This document shows positions 20,469-31,496 of a DNA stretch of 64,000 nt, in pieces. The DNA lies in assembly GCA_950022655.1 (NCBI GenBank), contig OX465581.1, positions 110,033,125 through 110,097,124 on the forward strand. Reading direction: 5' to 3'. This stretch comes from Alentia gelatinosa (Eukaryota > Annelida > Polychaeta > Phyllodocida > Polynoidae). The position numbers and the translations under genes are program-made. Each line of letters starts with the position of its first letter. The first letter of the stretch is position 1. The notes beneath the pieces were generated by a model. It made no database searches, was not told the origin of the DNA, and was given only the letters and a program-made list of their open reading frames with translations.

Positions 20469-22089
20469 TGGTCAACATTTACTGATTGACCGGGAAGTGG
20501 GGTATTTACCTTTCGCCAAAGGAATCAGATCATCAGGGACCTTGCCAGTGCCCACTTATCAAGGGTGGTTCCTGAAAGAGCCACATGTCCGCTTTTCAGA
20601 TAACTTTTTTATTATAGATCTACCATATGAATTATTTGTGGGATTCTTATAGCGAAATTGTGCTCATTTTGAGTGGGTTCTGTTTTTTTTAGTTTTTGAC
20701 CGTCAATCTAAACTTAGGTCATTTGAGTGACACTTTATGCCTTGACCAGTAGTTGTGGTCCTAACACTGAACTACTCAGGGATAAAGTCATCGTGGATAA
20801 ACCCCTTGGCATACTTAGCTGGTAATATGATGGAAAAGCTTCAAATACAATGATGTCCCCTGAAATAAGAGGAGAGGCGGCAGCTTGAGAAAATACAATT
20901 CTATTCATTTTATTAATAGAATTGTCGATTTAAAATGTATTACAGGGAATTGTTGATAAACCGATAAATGAGTTTGTGATTTGTGAGATAGATATAGATC
21001 AGAGGTGGTGGAATAGAATGAGAGAAAAATGTTTTATAGAGTTGGATGGCGATCTTTATTGACGAACATATTCACAGTGGTTATGAACGATGAACGTGTT
21101 GTACCAAATTATGTCTATAAAGGAAAGTGTGAAAAGAAAAATGGTTGCATACAACAAGTGTAGCAATGAAACCCCTGACTACAGTCATGGGAAGCCCCTC
21201 AATAGCAATGTGCTACATCGTCCTTTCCATGTCTATCTTCTCAGTATTTATCTCGGGATAACTAATCATAGATCAGTTGATTGAGTGTCCTGCAAAAACT
21301 GACGTTGCCACTAATAATAGTTTCAATTATTTTCTCACTATGTTTATTAACTCTTTACTATTTAACACCAAGATCCATACATTGTTTTACATCAAGGTCA
21401 AGAGGATATTGGCGAGTTGGTGACCTGGGAAGGTTTGCATATAAACACAAATCTAGTGAAGGATTTACTAACATACTCATCTAGTTTACCTATAGTTCCC
21501 ACTTAAGGTTGATTATCTACTAAGTATATTTTACCTATAGTCCCCAGCATACCCGACCTTCTTGATACCCAGAGTTTGGGCCTATATGAAATGAAGGTAT
21601 CAGAAATATTTAAAAAAAAGCCCCGTATCGGAATACCTCATTATTTTACTATTGTCATCAATGTAAAGCAGTTAAGGATCCGTGTTGAAAAATTAACAAG
21701 TCAGCTGTTTGAACCTGTAACCTACTGATCTTTGGCCCGCCGTTTATTGGCCGACCGCCCACAACCCGCCGCCCGCCGCCCACAACCCACCGCCCGCCCT
21801 CCCAGCCGCCCCCCGATGGTATCCACGCCGCGGTGTTCAACTGCCTGAAAAATCGACCAGGATATGGCTGGCAGGCCGACCTGCCGCCTTGGGTCCTGAG
21901 GTTCCTACATGTTAGCCGAGCCCACCCTCCGTGCCCAGCACGCCACGCCAAGTAAAGGCCCCCCTGGCTGCAGACCCAATGTAGTGTAAAACCAGATATG
22001 AGCTGGGACATGTATGTGAGGGCGAGGATAAAAGCACCATGCCAATAGAGGCATCATGAGGGAGATAAGTCATCATTGATGACATAATA
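20469..22089. other. No feature supported (1.6 kb)
   Basis: AT-rich intergenic DNA with a GC-richer CCGCCCGCCGCCCACAACCC-type stretch at about 21,740-21,810. The 117-residue minus-strand frame across it is low-complexity and unconvincing. Confidence 0.35.
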
Positions 22090-22400
22090 AAAATAATTAG
22101 AAGGAACTGCATCGAGATCCGTACCCACTGATAATATGTAATAAATTTTGGTTGTGGAGTAATCTCACGAAGCAAAGCTGGGTGAGATTATTAAGCAAAC
22201 CTAAATTAATGGCATATTTTCAGTGGTTATAGATCGAGTGCAGTTCAGATTGATCTTACCCCTATCACTGACTAATTAATCGACATTTGTGACATCATTC
22301 CAAATTGAGTTGGTGAGTTTTTTTTACAATACTCCATGGGCGTTGAGTAAGAGTTCCCAATGTTAAATCTCTGAGGAAGAAATACCAGGGGTGAGATAAA
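22090..22400 (-). mobile_element. Hairpin-superfamily element, reversed, complete
   Basis: Hairpin 22,103-22,246: arms from GGAACTGCATCGAGATC and TTTTGGTTGTGGAGTAATCT with complements AGATCGAGTGCAGTTC and GTGAGATTATTAAGCAAACC. The tip CTCACGAAGCAAAGCTGGGT is a diverged CGAGGC-N-AGCCGAG. Then the box ATCTTACCCC, a module with GACTAATTAATCGACATTTG and TTCCCAATGTTAAATCTC, and the closing box GGGGTGAGATAAA (22388-22400). It shows both module boxes and hairpin, so it defines a full length of ~310 bp. Confidence 0.75.
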
Positions 22401-23280
22401 TGAATATAATTGTCCAGAGCTGGAGGGGGAGAAAAAGGATATATGTCGTAGGATATATGTCGTAGGAAAATCATGGATATGATAAAGCCAGTCTATTTTC
22501 AGGTGTTCAAAAGTGGGCTAACTGATAGAGAAAGGTTCTCTGATTGTTGTATAGTAAAGGCAGAGGCACAGATTTAAGAACTAGGGATTGCCATATAATG
22601 ATAAATTGACTGTTACACTGATTCTACATACGGTCAAGGCCTGAAGAGGGAAATTAAGATGTTGAAAAATAATGAGGCAATGTAATATTTGAATGATGGC
22701 CACAGTTTAAAGGGGAAATAAGCAAAGGATATAGATACTTCCTTTGATAATGGTCTGAACGGAGGAGACAAAATCCAACAAATGGGATACAGAAAGAAAG
22801 ATTAATCTTTGAAATATTCTATGGATAGGATCCAGTTGGCTGAACGGGAAGGAGGATATAGATTTAGGAACACCCACGAACAGGCGACCATATTGAGATG
22901 AATTGTGGAGATAGCTGTGGAGGACTTGGCATGCAGGCAGGTGTGGGAGGGTGGGGCTGGGAAGTAATTTACGTGTGCTCGGACGAGTGAGGGTGAGGCA
23001 CCACAGAGCCTCTTCGTCCTACTGGTCTCTGCCCACCAGGAGTTTTAACGAGTAGCATACACACAGCACCAGGGGTCTGTTCCTCAAAAATGCATATCTC
23101 AACTCAAAACTGTAGTAGCTCCTGTCACGTTAAATGATTGGTATTCATTCTGCCGTTAGATTAAGTAGATCATGTCACAGCCTCCGTGGATTTGGGATTT
23201 GTGATTAGATGCCATTCATAACCACTCAATGAATTTCACTATGCCTTGGATCAATGTTTTCTTAAAGATTTTCTGGGGAT
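22401..23280. other. No feature supported
   Basis: AT-rich. GGGGTCTGTTCCTCAAAAAT near 23,066-23,085 resembles element termini seen elsewhere (GGGCCCTGTTTTTCAG) but no partner was found. No gene. Confidence 0.3.
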
Positions 23281-23739
23281 TTTATTCTCGGAGCAGCAGA
23301 GCCCTGGCTCGGCAGGAGGCTATCGGCGGGCGTGGATCGCCCAAAGCTCTGTGTGTCCGTGTCGGCGTGTCTGAATCCACCGCCAGCTCCCCGCCAGCCA
23401 ACTCCGCCACCTAGTTTAACCCTTCAGTCCTCGTTATGCGGACCCCTTTAACGCGTACAGCCAACACTGTGGGAGATCCAGTGGAGATGGGTGGGGAGAC
23501 GGGGAGTAGAGGAAGGGGGAGAGTTTGTAGAGATAACGACCCAAAAACGGGTGCGATGAGTAGGACGAGGATTTGATGAGTACGGCAAGATTGTTCAGGC
23601 AGAGAGTACTGAGTTCGTGCAAAATAGTCGGTCCGGGGGCCGGCGCTCGGCTAACGAGTTTAATTACTCGTCTTTGATTTTAAGTCCCCTGTCTCTGCAC
23701 TGTGGAGGTGTCAGCGCCTGCTGAACGGCCAGAGAGAGG

Positions 23740-24020
23740 ACCGTGTGCGGCCTTCTCTCAGGTGGCGTGCGGCGGACGGCGGGCGATGGATAGTATACAG
23801 CAAGTGGCGTACGCCGCATGGTGAGGTATTGGGGGTGGAGGCGGCGAACGGCGTGTGGCGACCGGCGTACGCCACACAGTGTACGGCTGGCGGTGTACGG
23901 AAGGCGGCGTACGGCAGGTGGCGTATGGCGTATCGTGGCGTACGCCGGAAGGTGGCCTACAGTGTGTGGCGTATTGTGGACTATACGTGGCGCACGGCGC
24001 ACGGCGAATGGCGTACAGCG
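23740..24020. repeat. Degenerate GGCGTACGGC minisatellite
   Basis: About 25 irregular copies of words such as GGTGGCGTACGCC, GGCGTACGGC and GGCGTATCGTGG at 7-15 bp spacing. Open frames on both strands (Arg/Tyr/Thr-rich) derive from the repeat. Confidence 0.7.
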
Positions 24021-24129
24021 GACCAATCTGCTTCACCCTATATCCGGGAAGCGGGCGTTGCAGGCAGCGCCAGCAGAAGCTGAGGCAGCTGTGCAGGCGT
24101 CGGCAGCACCCACGGGCAGGAGGAATGTA

Positions 24130-24157
24130 TCAGCAGCAGCAGCAGCAGCAGCAGCGG
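24130..24157 (+). repeat. (CAG)n trinucleotide repeat
   Basis: Eight to nine CAG units (CAGCAGCAGCAGCAG...) followed by CGGCGAC within the CpG island. It could sit in an untranslated exon or encode polyGln/polyAla in a short frame. No supporting splice structure was found. Confidence 0.85.
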
Positions 24158-25498
24158 CGACAACTGTAGCAGTGGTTGGGAAGCAAGAGCAGCGCATGGG
24201 AGGCAGTTCAGTCCCCCCGCAAACACATTGAGGAGGTAGAGAGAGGGCAGCGGGATAAACGCTCACGCTGAGACATATCAACGGACGAGTTGTAGTACTG
24301 CATGCCGACTATGGCGACGGCGACACGACGCCCGCCCCAACCACCAGCACCAACAACTGCCTCATCCTCCCTCTCCCGCCATCACCAGCAGCCACTCCGG
24401 GGACTCCCCGTGTCCCTGCTGGACACCTCCCGGGACTGCGGCTAGCTACGCCCGCCCTGGAGTAGGCAGGCAGGCACGGAGCAGTTGGAGGGTCCGGGCT
24501 GCTCGGAGGGACGAAGATCTGTACCCAGGAGGAGTGAATGACGCAGCACGCCGTGGGGACGGGGAAGAAGGCAAGGATTGTCGCCCGGGAGAAGGGACGA
24601 GGGTGTACGGGAGGAAAAGGGCTGGAGAGAAGAAGACCGTGGTTCTGTTTACGTACCGCCCTAATGTAATTCAGCTGAGCGTTTAGCCGCCGCCTGCCTT
24701 CACACATGTATGTACACCGCGGGCCGGTAGTCGTATCACTGTAATCCCCACCACCATCATTAATATCATGTTGATCATCGTTAAACGGCCCAACACTAGA
24801 TGACCGTGAAGCCAGGATCAATGCTGTGTACACCACCTCCTCCAAAATCACCACCGCCGCCACCACAAGCATCGCTACAACAATAAGGGGATTTACCGCT
24901 TTGAAGCTATCCGGATTTTAGGCTTGGCGCCTAGAGCTGGGCCTACAAGGCTTGGCATAACAAACGCAGATCCAGGAGGGTTCTGGGATATGCTGGTGTA
25001 TTTATAGAAACAGAAGTGGATTATCTGCATCGATGATTGGATGAATGGCGATAATCGTCTTGACTCGCCCACGAGGTGAAGGCTTATCATCTACCACACC
25101 CCAACCTGTGAGAGCGCTGGTGAGTTGCTGGTACAGCGGGGTTCAAATCAACAAGGGGAGTGCACAGGCTGAGGGTATCTGACTATACCCCACGTGGTGA
25201 GTGCACCTGTGTGAAGCCTCCTTTCACCCCCCACTACTGTATGGAAATACCAATATTGTCTTGGAGGCATATATACAGGTGTAGACGTGCTCCTGGTGCA
25301 TATGTATACAGGTGTTGTGGCGGTCACATGATGTGCTCCTCCATGCGGGGCACCGGGAGGAGGTAGCAACAGTGTATTCATACAGGAAAGACAGACACAG
25401 GAGGAGGTTCTGGAGATATAGACGACGTCTACTATAAACGTGATTTCCACTATAAACGTGAGTGGTTAGAGGAGGAGGAGCAGAGGCTCACACACACA

Positions 25499-25508
25499 CA
25501 TATAAATA
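25499..25508 (+). promoter_or_regulatory. TATA-like box before the 25,540 gene
   Basis: CATATAAATA preceded by CACACACA, about 30-40 nt before the ATG. If used as a TATA box, the 5' leader would be only about 10 nt. That is short, so the true start may lie further upstream, or the exon may be entered through the acceptor-like TCGGTACAG just before the ATG. Confidence 0.3.
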
Positions 25509-25539
25509 CTCGTCATAGAGAGACCTCGGTCGGTACAGG

Positions 25540-26514
25540 ATGGAGTCGGGGGAGTTACGGCGGGCCTCCATGCCCGTCATGTCCGTCACCATCACCGGGG
25601 ACTGCGTGCGGCCCCCTCCGGACGGCGAGGAGGCGGCCGACCCACTCGACTCCTCGGCGTATGACGCTGAGATCAAAAACCTGCAGAAAACACTCAAAGA
25701 CCTGGGCATTGGGCGTCCTTCTGACGCATGCGCACCGGATGTGCGGCCCAAACAGCGCTCCGACTTCCTGCCGAAAACCTCGGCGGCTAACCGACAGTCA
25801 CGTTCGCGCGCCAAGACGGTGGACCACTCCGAGGACTACGTCCCCGACTATCTCGTGTCGCCCTACATGCGGCCCAAGGCCAAAGGTCATTTGCGGGTCA
25901 AGGACGACGTGGAGGACACGGGGATAGTGTCGCCGCGGTTGGGCGGGTCACGCCGACGCCAGTCGGACCCGGGCCGTCTTAGTGGTGCCGCGCTGACGTC
26001 ACTGCAGTCACGCTACTCCGGTGTCAGCAGTGACTCGAGCGAGGACGAGGAAGTGACGTCAGAACTGAGGTCGCCGCGCGCACGCTCACCGCGCCGGATC
26101 TTCAGCTCCGTACCGGAAGATGAGTCCTACCCCGCCGCCAGCGCCGGCGCTTCCGCCGGGAAGGGAAGTCCGCGACGGCGTCTGCTGCAGTCCAGACATG
26201 CGCAGTCGCTCTGTCACCCGGAGGAATCTCCGAGGCGCATGCGTCGCAACCGCTCCAACTCACTTCCGCTTCCGGACAGGACGCTGCTGGGAATCGGTGA
26301 GGCAATGGGTGCGCTGGTTCATGGCGGGGTAGACCCCGGGCAGCATCGACAACAGATGCTGAAACGATCGCGATGTATCTCCATAGAGGAGTCGCCCCTG
26401 GAGGCCATAATGGAGGAAGCCGGGGGTCAAAGGTCTATCAGACGTTTCTCCGTTCCCGCTAACATTGCCAACGCAGCTGCCAACAAGCGGCTACACTTGC
26501 CCAAGGAGTGTTGA
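25540..26514 (+). CDS. Disordered Ser/Arg/Pro-rich phosphoprotein-like gene, family unknown
   Basis: The only convincing host coding region: 324 codons, very CpG-rich, and no in-frame stop until TGA at 26512. The start is supported by an in-frame TAG eight codons upstream and a strong context (A at -3, G at +4). The sequence lacks a signal peptide, membrane segment or folded-domain pattern. Visible pieces: basic site LRRAS (6-10), a short amphipathic helix YDAEIKNLQKTLKDLGI (41-57), RRRQS (138-142), acidic SSDSSEDEE (163-171), SPR/RSP dipeptides (131-183), RNRSNSLP (237-244), KRSRCIS (275-281) and RRFSVP (301-306) near the C-terminus. Repeated R-x-x-S sites, two followed by P at +2 (RSNSLP, RRFSVP), suggest a basophilic-kinase substrate that may bind 14-3-3 proteins; this is inference. 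I do not recognise the family. It could be a single-exon gene or the main exon of a longer one: GGTGAGG near 26,296 is a possible donor, and GAGGTGATC follows the stop. Confidence 0.75.
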   Translation: MESGELRRASMPVMSVTITGDCVRPPPDGEEAADPLDSSAYDAEIKNLQKTLKDLGIGRPSDACAPDVRPKQRSDFLPKTSAANRQSRSRAKTVDHSEDYVPDYLVSPYMRPKAKGHLRVKDDVEDTGIVSPRLGGSRRRQSDPGRLSGAALTSLQSRYSGVSSDSSEDEEVTSELRSPRARSPRRIFSSVPEDESYPAASAGASAGKGSPRRRLLQSRHAQSLCHPEESPRRMRRNRSNSLPLPDRTLLGIGEAMGALVHGGVDPGQHRQQMLKRSRCISIEESPLEAIMEEAGGQRSIRRFSVPANIANAAANKRLHLPKEC

Positions 26515-27251
26515 GGTGATCTCCCCCTATTATCGCCCGGAAATTGATGCTATACTGACTGGTGATTGTTGTGAATAGAAAAGGAAAGTACTGTGCTACT
26601 GGGCAGAACTTTTCGGTTTGTGATACCGTAATCGTGTTGAGAACGCTGCTGGAGAGTTGGGGATGTAGTGGGTCCAAATCGATGGGTGGAGGTTTTTCAT
26701 TATGGTGAGGATACCAAAGGTAACCCACGGTTGAAAAAATGCTGCGCGATAGCCCCCTGAAAGCGTGTTACAAGCATACATAAGTGTGTAATATACTGGG
26801 AATAGCACAATGACTATACACATAAATCATGTGGTGGTGCATGTGATTGCATTTTCCTTATTTATAGCATCCTTAGGGGCCTGGGGATTAATAATATTAC
26901 AACTAGCAGATAAAAAAAGAAACTAGGAAAGGTGTGAAGTTAGTGGCAATTTTGACATCTTTATTGGATTCACTTCTGTGTCCACAATGATGTGTTAGAG
27001 AAAGGACTCACTCTTTGTATTACACCCCATATTGTTGTGTTTGTCTCCCTGGCGGTCAGAAATCTAATTAATCGCTCCCTGAACCCTGATATATTCTATA
27101 CAGACCGGACATCGTTAAACGGCCTTCCCAAGTCAGATATCGTGATAGGATTATGTGTGAGAAGTGAAATCACGATAGACCGTGGCCAGATTGCAGGAAG
27201 TTACCCGTCAGACATTTTGCTGACATCAACATCAAAAAAGACACTGTAGAC

Positions 27252-27253
<2 letters not shown>
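26515..27253. other. 3' flank of the 25,540 gene; no polyA signal identified
   Basis: Base composition drops sharply to AT-rich after the stop codon. No canonical AATAAA follows the stop in this interval; CATAAAT near 26,820 is a weak candidate. No other gene recognised. Confidence 0.35.
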
Positions 27254-27331
<78 letters not shown>

Positions 27332-27336
27332 ATATG
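27254..27336. repeat. (TA)n microsatellite
   Basis: About 40 TA units with one phase break near 27,320. The Ile/Tyr-rich frame on the minus strand is repeat translation. Confidence 0.95.
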
Positions 27337-30300
27337 GATATCCAAAAATATCCAGATGCATTTTTCTCGATGTTTTGGGATTTTGGCCAATCTTCTCGTC
27401 CGCTCCTGCCGCCTCATTTTAAATTCAAGCTGGCGAAATAATGTAAGAGGTTAACTTGGCATGGTCTATGGGTCAGTTTACTAATCAGCTATGGGTATGA
27501 TTATAGTCGCTGCCGATCATTTGGATTGCAAAACAAATGGGATTACACTGGCCTCGTAGGGTACTTGGTAATTAGTGAGATAATGAGGGTATCTTTTTTT
27601 TCTTTATCATCCTTGAGATTAGTATCGTTCACTGCACGCGATGCTAGGTAGGCCCCTAGCTTCAAGCAGTGGCACTAGGATCAGACGCTGTTTATGTGCT
27701 GGACTCTCGGGCGTAGTTCGCATTTTTTTACTTTTAATTCTCACTCGACGGCGACGCGGAGAGGCAAGTTTTATCCGGACCGCGTCGAGCTATTTTCGGC
27801 TCTCATTAGAACCAGCTGCCACAATAGAACAGGAAAAGCTGGAGCGTCATCTTTAAAAAGCAAATCATCCAGACCAATTTCCTTTGTTGACTATGGCATG
27901 GAGGCACCGGCCGACAGCAGATTTGCTCCATCATATCGCATGGCCCTGTGCTATGAGCAGCTCACAGGCTTGCCTGGTCATATTGCACTGCTGTGAGCAG
28001 ATTTGGAGCTGTTCACTGGGTCGCTCCCGTCGTTCGCCTATAAGTAACCACAACCTTTAGCCGTCAGTCAATTCATTCAGTCGTCCCCGTTTTTTTAAGC
28101 ACAGGAACCAAACAAGCTTGAATCCTGGCCCATCCAGGTCTTCCCCCCTCCCCACCACCACCATCACCACCACCTCCCCAGAACTGGCACCAGGAGCTAG
28201 GCGGGACTAGAAATGTCTACGTTGATTGGGAGTGACGTTGTTAAATGTGGATGAATATTGTGTTTGGGGCTAGGAAATCAATCCAGCCCTCACACCAGCA
28301 ATGTGAGGCGTGCTTTGACGTGGGCGCTGTTCTCCATCCCGGCTCCCTCTCTGCCTCCCTCAGTGTGCAGAGAATGGTGACGTTACGTGGGAAGCGGCCA
28401 TTTGTCGCAGCTCAATTCGCCCACCCACCTCATCCATCCGTCGCCGCCATTGCGGCAGGTGGTAAACAACATGGTTTGTCCGCCCTTATTCCCTAGAGAT
28501 GACATGATTTCCACTCCACCTGCCAGTGATAAAGAGAACCACTCTGTGATCTCACCGCGACGTGAGTTTGGGAGATTTCTCCTAGAATGATGGAAGATAG
28601 ATGCGAAATGAAGGTCGTGGATATAGCCCTTTATAGGTCCCTGTACTCCATTGCCGGGCGATATAGGACTGTTATTTTCTTAGTTAATTATGACCCATTG
28701 GAAGTAAAGAAAATAGGGGATAGATTGACAACATCTTCAGTCGTATCAAAGTGCTGCAAAGTTATATCCCACAAAGAATCAGGTCCATAGTGGGTTGGAT
28801 TTACAAGCTTATTATTTCAAGGATATATTTAACCCTCCACCCATTCAAATTACCATTTGAGAATGAATAGATCATTGGTTATATTGGTCTGGCCGCCCTT
28901 TTTTTCTTTATGATCAATTATTATCAAAAGAGAAGAGTCCCCAGCCGTCCGTCACTACTACTTATATGACTTTCCCTACCCATCAGCGCAATTAGCCCTA
29001 GGAAATGTCGCAAGACACCTAAAACCCAAAGAATCCTTGCTCTCGAGAGAGGAATAATGCAATAGGCCATATAGAGAAGTCTGTAGGGAGGGGGAAGGTT
29101 GAGTACCTTTGTATCCTCTTAGAGGTGAACGTAAATATCCATAGGAAGTCGTATAGAACCGGGCCATGTATGTGTTGAATCTTTATGAATATTTGAGTTG
29201 TGGAACCTATATATATTACAAGCCACTCGTTTGGACGCAGAATCAAAGGGGCTCTACAGTATAAGGTTATGATGCCTCGTCTCCACTGGACTGCACGACC
29301 CACTGAGACTACATTTACGACATCCAGATGCTAAAACCAGGCTCAGATACGACTGATAAACATTGTCAACTAATCAACGACGATCGGTGAACTTGAAGGC
29401 TTTAATGTTATATCCCTCCTGTATTGGAAATAGAGGTGGGCCCATCTGGTTGCATCAGTTCTAGAAAAGCAGTGGTTACAACGCCGTTTCGATGTAGTCG
29501 GAGTTGTGTTGCTGTCGTTTCACGATTCTGGCGCAGTTTTGGTCTTGCTGCGGTCGTGCTGTATAGGATCGCAAATCTCAGTGGTTACTGGACACCAGCC
29601 CCTTGGATTCCATCTCATATCAAGTGACGGTGTGATATTGTGCTGTGATGGGTGTGATGCTGACCCCCTGTAAACCAGGTTACCCTCGTCTATACTGTTA
29701 ACACCTGTACATACCAAACAACCATACCTGTACATAAGATAAACACTATTCTCGAGACGGTACCTATATTTTGGCAGAATGCCCAAGTCGTCATTGATAT
29801 TGCCAAAGATTGGCTTAAAAGGTGCAACAAATTTTAATGGCAGACCCACCTTGTGTTTTACCTGTAATTTATCTACACTCTAATTACGTTGATCACGTTC
29901 ACATTTCTGTGTTTCTGGTTCTTTAGTTGTAAGTTTTGAGGCCTGGAGCCAATCAGGGTAGTTAGACGATGTATCTAGAAATAAGATCTGTACGCTCAGC
30001 GGCGAGCCAATTTAATAGATGACGCGTATTCACAGTATTGTAAATGTGGCTTACGCTGAAGGTGGAAATGTAGACAACTTTATTGCAGGCATATATTTGC
30101 TAATATCATACGGGCAAACATAGGAGAAGTATTGTGTTACCAAGATATGTTTAGTACACATGAATGTAGAAACATCCAAGGTTTATGATGTTTTGTAAAT
30201 CAATCGAGAGTTGTTATGAAGAATCTTATTGGGTCGAAGAAAATGTCTGTTAATAAGGCTATTGTATGTTAATGATTTATGATAAGAAAACACTGTCTTT

Positions 30301-30949
30301 GAAGGTATACCAGTTTTGGGAGTTCCACGTGGAATAACAAAACCAACGCGGAATCTCGGCTTGTTGTACATAGTGATGGGGACAGCTATCTGTTATCTTA
30401 TTCATATACTATTTCTCTGCCATTCTGAATTTATCCCCGCCATTACAGTCATGATAGGTATACAGAAACAGTGAGACCTTCATGAATAAAGATACCCAGT
30501 TTGTCTGTGCAATGTCATGGAGAAGCAGAGCATTCCGTTTTCTAGTAGTTTTTGTTCACAGATATCTTAAGAGGGCCTCATTATATTTCAGAGAATTGAA
30601 GGTAATAGAGCAACGTTTTATATCAAACTAAAGGGAAAATTAAAGTAGAAGAAATCGCAAGTTACTCCATGTTTACCAAGTAAAGTACCTCACATTTGTT
30701 GCAATATTTAAAAAAGACGATTTTGTAGATTTTAGTACATATGAATAAGTTTATTAAGGAAGATTTAGTAACCTGGGGTGTTTAATATCTGGGGACAGTG
30801 AGGAGGATTAGGATAGTGATAGGAAAGTTCATTGCAGGACAATGACATGTTTAGTGGAATATTCCTGGTCTTATTATTCTCTGGAGACTAGATATATCAT
30901 TTACATATGTTTGTTGATAGATACTCTGAAGGATACAAGTCAAGAATGT
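27337..30949. other. No feature supported (3.6 kb)
   Basis: Intergenic. A moderately CpG-containing stretch at 27,640-28,500 includes a short CAC-rich run near 28,150 and overlapping small frames, none recognisable. The rest is AT-rich. No tRNA or inverted-repeat element was found. Confidence 0.35.
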
Positions 30950-31106
30950 TCTTTGGTTATATTGGTGTCAGTTAGGCTACCAGCTTCGAAAAGGACACAT
31001 ATTGACATGGATAGCTTTCAGGATCAAGGTCAGAACAATGGCAATTATTTCAAACGGTCTCTGTTCTTCTTGCTGTCTTTTGAAAGGACAATCCATGTTT
31101 ATTAAA
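30950..31106 (+). repeat. Dispersed repeat R2, copy 3
   Basis: The most complete copy. It contains the block AGCTTCGAAAAGGACACATA shared with 7,615-7,705 and the block CTTCTTGCTGTCTTTTGAAA then GGACAATCCATGTTTATTAA shared with 7,014-7,196. Identity is moderate, so the repeat is old. Confidence 0.6.
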
Positions 31107-31190
31107 CGCATACCGTCCTATGGCAGTCCTAGGAGAGTCCTTTGAGATATTAGGCGCCCCCTGACACCATGCTGTGTATCAATGATTCAA

Positions 31191-31280
31191 AGCCCAATAC
31201 ATGCCTACTGATTTCGGAACATTAACGTCCCTTTGTCGGCGACAAAGGAACGGTAATTCTGTTTCAGGCGAGGCATCCTG
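31191..31280 (-). repeat. Terminal fragment of the GCCCATTACACATC element
   Basis: The reverse complement matches 55,715-55,804: GCCTCGCCTGA, AATTACCGTTCCTTTGTCGC, CGACAAAGG, AATGTTCCGAAATC and TGTATTGGGCT in order. Only this end of the element is present here, and no second TIR was found. Confidence 0.75.
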
Positions 31281-31287
31281 AAGTGAA

Positions 31288-31496
31288 ATTCATACGGTGA
31301 GATTTATGTACCTCACAGGGTTCAAAATCCCATGAGATTTTGTTTCCTTTTAGGGGTAAATTGCAGGGGGAAAACATGTTTGAGGGAAATTGATCCCTAC
31401 AATTCAAACAAAAAAAATCGTGTTTGAGTACAAAATATCAGCAGGATTTGTCTCAGGCAATTATCCTGTAAGGTACATAAATACCATCGTGTGAAT
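31288..31496. mobile_element. Short TIR element (209 bp)
   Basis: Ends ATTCATACGGTGAGATTTAT then GTACCTCACAGG, mirrored by CCTGTAAGGTACATAAATAC then CATCGTGTGAAT: a ~32-bp TIR with a few mismatches. The interior has the smaller inverted motif GGGGTAAATTGCAGGGG and AATTGATCCC. No coding capacity; superfamily unknown. Confidence 0.7.

Larger units (their letters stand above)
23281..25499. promoter_or_regulatory. GC/CpG-rich island upstream of the 25,540 gene
   Basis: A 2.2-kb stretch far richer in CpG than its surroundings. It includes a GGCGTACGGC minisatellite (23,740-24,020), a (CAG)n run at about 24,130-24,157 and CT-rich blocks. It leads directly into the coding exon, which is equally CpG-rich. 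In animals with mosaic methylation such islands mark promoters or unmethylated gene bodies (general knowledge). Reading frames in it on both strands overlap and look compositional. An untranslated exon could lie here but I cannot place one. Confidence 0.4.

Noticed and set aside
24309..24872. 187-residue minus-strand frame in the CpG island
   Set aside because: GC-rich DNA lengthens open frames by chance. The composition is low-complexity and no domain or codon signal is present.
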